From contig NZ_JAPVBJ010000007.1 in NCBI RefSeq assembly GCF_026967985.1, forward strand, positions 124,001 through 188,000: a stretch of 64,000 bases of DNA. Direction: 5' to 3'. This DNA comes from Modestobacter sp. VKM Ac-2984. Its GTDB lineage: Bacteria; Actinomycetota; Actinomycetes; Mycobacteriales; Geodermatophilaceae. This document shows, in pieces, positions 61,000 to 64,000 of this stretch. A program made the position numbers and the translations under genes. The notes beneath the pieces were generated by a model that was not told the DNA's origin, did not search any database, and was given only the letters and a program-made list of their open reading frames with translations. Numbering within the stretch: the stretch's first letter is position 1; each line of letters opens with the position of its first letter.

Positions 61000-62283
61000 T
61001 CAGTCGAGCGCGGCGGCGGGAGACCGGTGCGCGGGCTCCGGGACAGGAGCTGCGGGACGGCGGGCGTGCAGGGCCAGGCCGCCCACCGCCAGCAGGGCCA
61101 GCACGATCACGGTCACGCCGTAGACCTGCGCCGTCCGCTCCAGGCCGACGTACCCGGCCGCCACCCCCGCCGCGATCGCCGGGACGCTGAACGCCAGGTA
61201 GCTGGCGGTGAAGACCGCGGACAGCAGGGCGGCCCGCTGGCCGGGGGCGACGCCCTGGGTGACGGTGGCCATCGCGCCGAGGAACGCCGCCCCGAACCCG
61301 AAGCCGGAGACCACCGCGGCGACGAAGAACAGTGGGAGCGAGCCGGCGGCCAGCGCGGCCACGGTGCCGGCCACCCCGACGGCGAAGACCAGGGCACCGA
61401 CGACCATCGCCCGGGCCGGCGCCACGGTGCGCATGGAGAGCGAGCCGACCAGGCCGGTGCCGTTGAGCGCGAGGATGACCAGGCTGCCCACGACGTGGTC
61501 CTGCACGTCGAAGACGCCGGCCACCAGCGACGGGCCGAGCGAGGCGTAGAGCCCGCCCAGCGCCCAGGTGGCGACCAGGCAGGGCAGGACGACGACGAAC
61601 GCGCGGCGCTGCGACGCAGGCACCTGCACGCTGGGCCGCAGCGACCGCGCCGCGCCGGGCAGGCGGGGGGAGGACTCCGGCAGGAACACCCACACCCCGG
61701 CGGCGGCGGCCAGGCACAGCACGGTGAGCGCGCCGAAGACCCAGCTGGTCGGCGCGGGCAGGAACTCGACCGCCAGGCCGGCGCTCACCGCACCGACCGA
61801 GAGCCCCACGGCCGGGGCCGCGGAGTTGACCAGGGCGCCCAGCGGCCGGTCCGGGCGCTGCAGGTCCAGCAGCGCGGCGCCGAACGCGCCGGTCAGCGCG
61901 CCGGTGGCCAGCCCCTGGACGATGCGGGCCAGCAGCAGCCACTCCACCCCGTCGGCGGTCAGGAACAGCACCATCGAGACGGCCTCGAGCAGCAGCGCGG
62001 CGGCGAGCACCGGGCGGCGACCCACGTGGTCCGACAGCGCCCCGACCACCAGCAGCGACACCAGCAGGGCGAAGGCGTAGACGCCGAAGACGACGGTGAT
62101 CAGCCCGGAGCCGAAGCCGAACTCCTCCGCGTAGACCCGGTACAGCGGTGAGGGCACCCCGGACGCGGCGAGCATCAGCGTCAGCAGCACCGCCACCGAC
62201 CAGAAGGCGGCGGGGCGGGCGAGCTCACGGCGCGGCACGAACCGGTGCAAGCCGCAACGAGCCGGTCGTGTTCCCACCGTCAC
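61000..62283 (-). CDS. MFS transporter
   Basis: 427 residues with twelve hydrophobic segments. The motif between segments 2 and 3 is VVGALSDHVGRRPVLAAALL near 82; EFGFGSGLITVVFGVYAFAL near 55 and GFGFGAAFLGAMATVTQGVA near 333 are typical of drug/metabolite:H+ antiporters. GTG 62283 overlaps the stop of the lipoprotein gene (GTGA). Export substrate unknown. Co-transcription with lipoprotein and cobIJ is suggested by tiny gaps. Confidence 0.88.
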   Translation of the reverse strand: MTVGTRPARCGLHRFVPRRELARPAAFWSVAVLLTLMLAASGVPSPLYRVYAEEFGFGSGLITVVFGVYAFALLVSLLVVGALSDHVGRRPVLAAALLLEAVSMVLFLTADGVEWLLLARIVQGLATGALTGAFGAALLDLQRPDRPLGALVNSAAPAVGLSVGAVSAGLAVEFLPAPTSWVFGALTVLCLAAAAGVWVFLPESSPRLPGAARSLRPSVQVPASQRRAFVVVLPCLVATWALGGLYASLGPSLVAGVFDVQDHVVGSLVILALNGTGLVGSLSMRTVAPARAMVVGALVFAVGVAGTVAALAAGSLPLFFVAAVVSGFGFGAAFLGAMATVTQGVAPGQRAALLSAVFTASYLAFSVPAIAAGVAAGYVGLERTAQVYGVTVIVLALLAVGGLALHARRPAAPVPEPAHRSPAAALD

Positions 62284-62681
62284 GCGGTGAGCCGGCCGTC
62301 CGAGGTCGCCGTGAGCACAGGCAGCACGGTCCACTCGCCGCAGCCGGGCCCGTTCGGCCGGGTCACCTCGGTGTCGACCGGTGCACTGGCCGACCACAGC
62401 CTGGTGCCGGCCGGGTCGCGCAGTGTCAGGGAGACCTGCACCGTCTCGACGTCCGGGATCTCCCGTTCCCACCAGACGCCCTGGGACGAGCGCGGGTCCG
62501 CGCCGACCTCCACGCCGGTGCACTCGTCGTCCAGGCAGACCTCCGCCGTCGTCCCGGCGGGCAGGTCCAGCGCGCTGGTGTCGACGGCGACGACGGTGAG
62601 CGCCGCCATCTCGGTGCACCCCTGCGGCTGGCCGGCGCAGCCGGCGAGCGCCGCCACCAGGAGCATGAGGACGGCGCGCAT
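62280..62681 (-). CDS. Small lipoprotein
   Basis: 133 residues. Signal peptide with lipobox LAGC (Cys15). The mature part carries a cysteine in AGQPQGCTEM, a pair in CLDDECTGVEVG, and one in GPGCGEWTVLP; overall beta-rich. The ATG lies 4 bases past the cobIJ stop, and its stop overlaps the MFS start. No family recognised. Confidence 0.8.
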   Translation of the reverse strand: MRAVLMLLVAALAGCAGQPQGCTEMAALTVVAVDTSALDLPAGTTAEVCLDDECTGVEVGADPRSSQGVWWEREIPDVETVQVSLTLRDPAGTRLWSASAPVDTEVTRPNGPGCGEWTVLPVLTATSDGRLTA

Positions 62682-62685
62682 CAGG

Positions 62686-64000
62686 TCAGCCGGGGTAGCG
62701 GCGGGAGGTGAAGACCTGGCCGGACGGCGTCACCCGGGTCTGGGTGGAGCCGATCATCACCAGGCAGCGCATGTCGACCGTGTCGGGGTCGAACTCACCG
62801 AGGGTGGTCACGGTGACCGACTCCTCAGGCCCGCCGACGTCCCGGCCGATGACGACGACCGTCGCGGGGTCCTTCACGTCCAGCAGCACCTTGTGCGCCT
62901 CGCCCAGCTGGTGCGGGCGCGCCTTGGAGCGCGGGTTGTAGAGCGCGAGCACCAGGTCGGCGGCGGCCGCGTGCCGCAGCCGGTCCAGCACGACGTCCCA
63001 CGGCTTGAGGACGTCGGACAGCGAGATGATCGCGAAGTCGTGCCCGAGCGGCGCCCCCACCCGGGAGGCCACCGCCTGCGCCGCCGTGAGCCCGGGCAGC
63101 ACCCGGACCTCGACGTCGGCGAACTCCGGCTGCGCGGCGACCTCGAGCACCGCGGCGGCCATCGCGAACACGCCGGGATCACCGCTGGAGACGACCGCGA
63201 CCCGCCGTCCGGACTGCGCCAGCCGCAGCGCCGCCGCGGCCCGCTCGGCCTCCACCCGGTTGTCGCTGGGGTGCCGGGTCTGCCGGGGGTTGACCTCCAC
63301 CCGGTCCAGGTAGGGGCCGTAGCCGACCAGGTCGTCGGCGCGGGCCAGCGCCTCGGCGGCCTCCGGCGTCGTCCAGCTGCGCTGCCCGGGGCCCAGGCCG
63401 ACGACCACGACGTCACCGCGCCGGGGTCCGTCGTCCTCGGCCCGTTCGGGGTGGTTGCCCGGCCCGGTGAGCTCGCTGGGCAGCAGGGCGAGGGAGAAGT
63501 ACGGGACGGTGGCCGGGTCGACGTCGGCGAGCGGCTCGACCCGCTGCCGGTCGGTGGTGGCCCGCTCCACGTACCAGGCGCGGTCGAGCACCCCGGCGGC
63601 GTCGAACGCCTCCCGGACTCCTGTGAAGGTGCGGCCCAGCTTCAGCACCGCAGCGGAGTCGGTGGTCGACAGCCACTCGGCGAGCTCGTCGGCGGGCAGC
63701 GTGCCGGGCAGCACGGTGAGCACCTCGTCCCGCTCGACCAGCGGCCGGCCGAGCACCGCGGCGGCGCCGCTGACGCTGGTGACGCCCGGGACGACCTCGG
63801 TGGGGTACCGGTGGGCCAGCCGCTTGTGCATGTGCATGTACGAGCCGTAGAAGAACGGGTCGCCCTCGGCGAGGACGACGACGTCCCGGCCGGCGTCCAG
63901 GTGCGCGGCCAGGCGGGCGGCGGCGGCCTCGTAGAACTCGTCGATCGCCCCCTGGTAACCGCCGGGGTGGTCGGTGGTCTCGGTGGTGACCGGGTAGACC
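62686..64000 (-). CDS. cobIJ: CobI-CobJ fusion: precorrin-2 C20- and precorrin-3B C17-methyltransferase, start beyond window
   Basis: 438 codons visible; the 5' end lies past base 64000. The CobI part has LAEGDPFFYGSYMHMHKRLA and PTEVVPGVTSVSGAAAVLGR. The CobJ part begins VVVVGLGPGQRSWTTPEAAE; VVSSGDPGVFAMAAAVLEVA, LPGLTAAQAVASRVGAPLGH and LYNPRSKARPHQLGEAH follow. The same fusion is known in M. tuberculosis (Rv2066). CobJ performs ring contraction. It is followed by the lipoprotein and MFS genes on the same strand. Confidence 0.95.
   Translation of the reverse strand, partial: VYPVTTETTDHPGGYQGAIDEFYEAAAARLAAHLDAGRDVVVLAEGDPFFYGSYMHMHKRLAHRYPTEVVPGVTSVSGAAAVLGRPLVERDEVLTVLPGTLPADELAEWLSTTDSAAVLKLGRTFTGVREAFDAAGVLDRAWYVERATTDRQRVEPLADVDPATVPYFSLALLPSELTGPGNHPERAEDDGPRRGDVVVVGLGPGQRSWTTPEAAEALARADDLVGYGPYLDRVEVNPRQTRHPSDNRVEAERAAAALRLAQSGRRVAVVSSGDPGVFAMAAAVLEVAAQPEFADVEVRVLPGLTAAQAVASRVGAPLGHDFAIISLSDVLKPWDVVLDRLRHAAAADLVLALYNPRSKARPHQLGEAHKVLLDVKDPATVVVIGRDVGGPEESVTVTTLGEFDPDTVDMRCLVMIGSTQTRVTPSGQVFTSRRYPG

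Overview
This window is chromosomal DNA from a high-GC actinobacterium (about three quarters G+C by eye, heavy GTG start use, GTGA stop/start overlaps in many gene pairs). Gene order in the first 20 kb follows the Mycobacterium tuberculosis Rv3683-Rv3667 neighbourhood. The protein style and the cobalamin gene set suggest a member of Geodermatophilaceae (Blastococcus/Modestobacter/Geodermatophilus type). That family assignment is inference. No prophage, transposase, CRISPR array or rRNA was seen; one tRNA is present.

Layout. 1-1.4 kb: a CorC/HlyC transporter cut by the window edge, and tRNA-Pro(CGG). 1.5-20.5 kb: a conserved actinobacterial core block holding a metallophosphoesterase, YqeY, a PonA2-like penicillin-binding protein, a fatty-acid desaturase, a pair of ArsA/Get3-type ATPases, a DUF4177-like protein, RidA, NUDIX, Crp, endonuclease III, a thioredoxin-like lipoprotein, CoA-type NUDIX, a cupredoxin, the MarP-type membrane protease, an epoxide-hydrolase-like enzyme, a holin-like membrane protein, an XRE regulator and acetyl-CoA synthetase. 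20.6-25.4 kb: an FhuF-type ferric reductase, a secreted hydrolase, a CGNR regulator divergent from an EamA exporter, and an alpha/beta hydrolase. 25.4-36.4 kb: a minus-strand cobalamin operon headed by a cobalamin riboswitch, in the order BchI/BchD-like chelatase, cobO, cobB, cbiM, cbiN, cbiQ, cbiO, a cobE-cobC fusion, cobT, cobA/cysG. 36.4-38.1 kb: three tandem paralogous membrane proteins and a winged-helix regulator. 38.2-43.4 kb: AbrB and AI-2E family membrane proteins, a PemK/MazF-like protein, small proteins, a VOC protein, a flavin oxidoreductase-like protein and a thioesterase. 43.4-54.4 kb: more cobalamin genes (cobQ, cobD, cobL, cobM, cbiD, cobK) mixed with plsC, an ANTAR regulator, a MocR regulator, peptide deformylase and a HAD phosphatase. 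54.6-64 kb: a secreted GH43-like glycosidase, two small proteins, two dynamin-like GTPases, an MFS transporter, a lipoprotein and the start-truncated cobIJ fusion.

How it works together. Cobalt uptake (CbiMNQO), corrin ring methylation and contraction (CobIJ, CobL, CobM, CbiD, CobK), amidation (CobB, CobQ), adenosylation (CobO), and aminopropanol and lower-ligand steps (CobD, CobC, CobT) are all here. CobN, CobH/CbiC, CobU/CobP and CobS are not. The B12 riboswitch would shut down the 10-gene operon when cofactor is abundant. Many genes have a TANNNT-like hexamer 6-8 bases before the start codon, which points to widespread leaderless transcripts and was used to choose starts. Two cobalamin genes (cobT, cobQ) appear to begin at CTG in a CTGA stop/start overlap.
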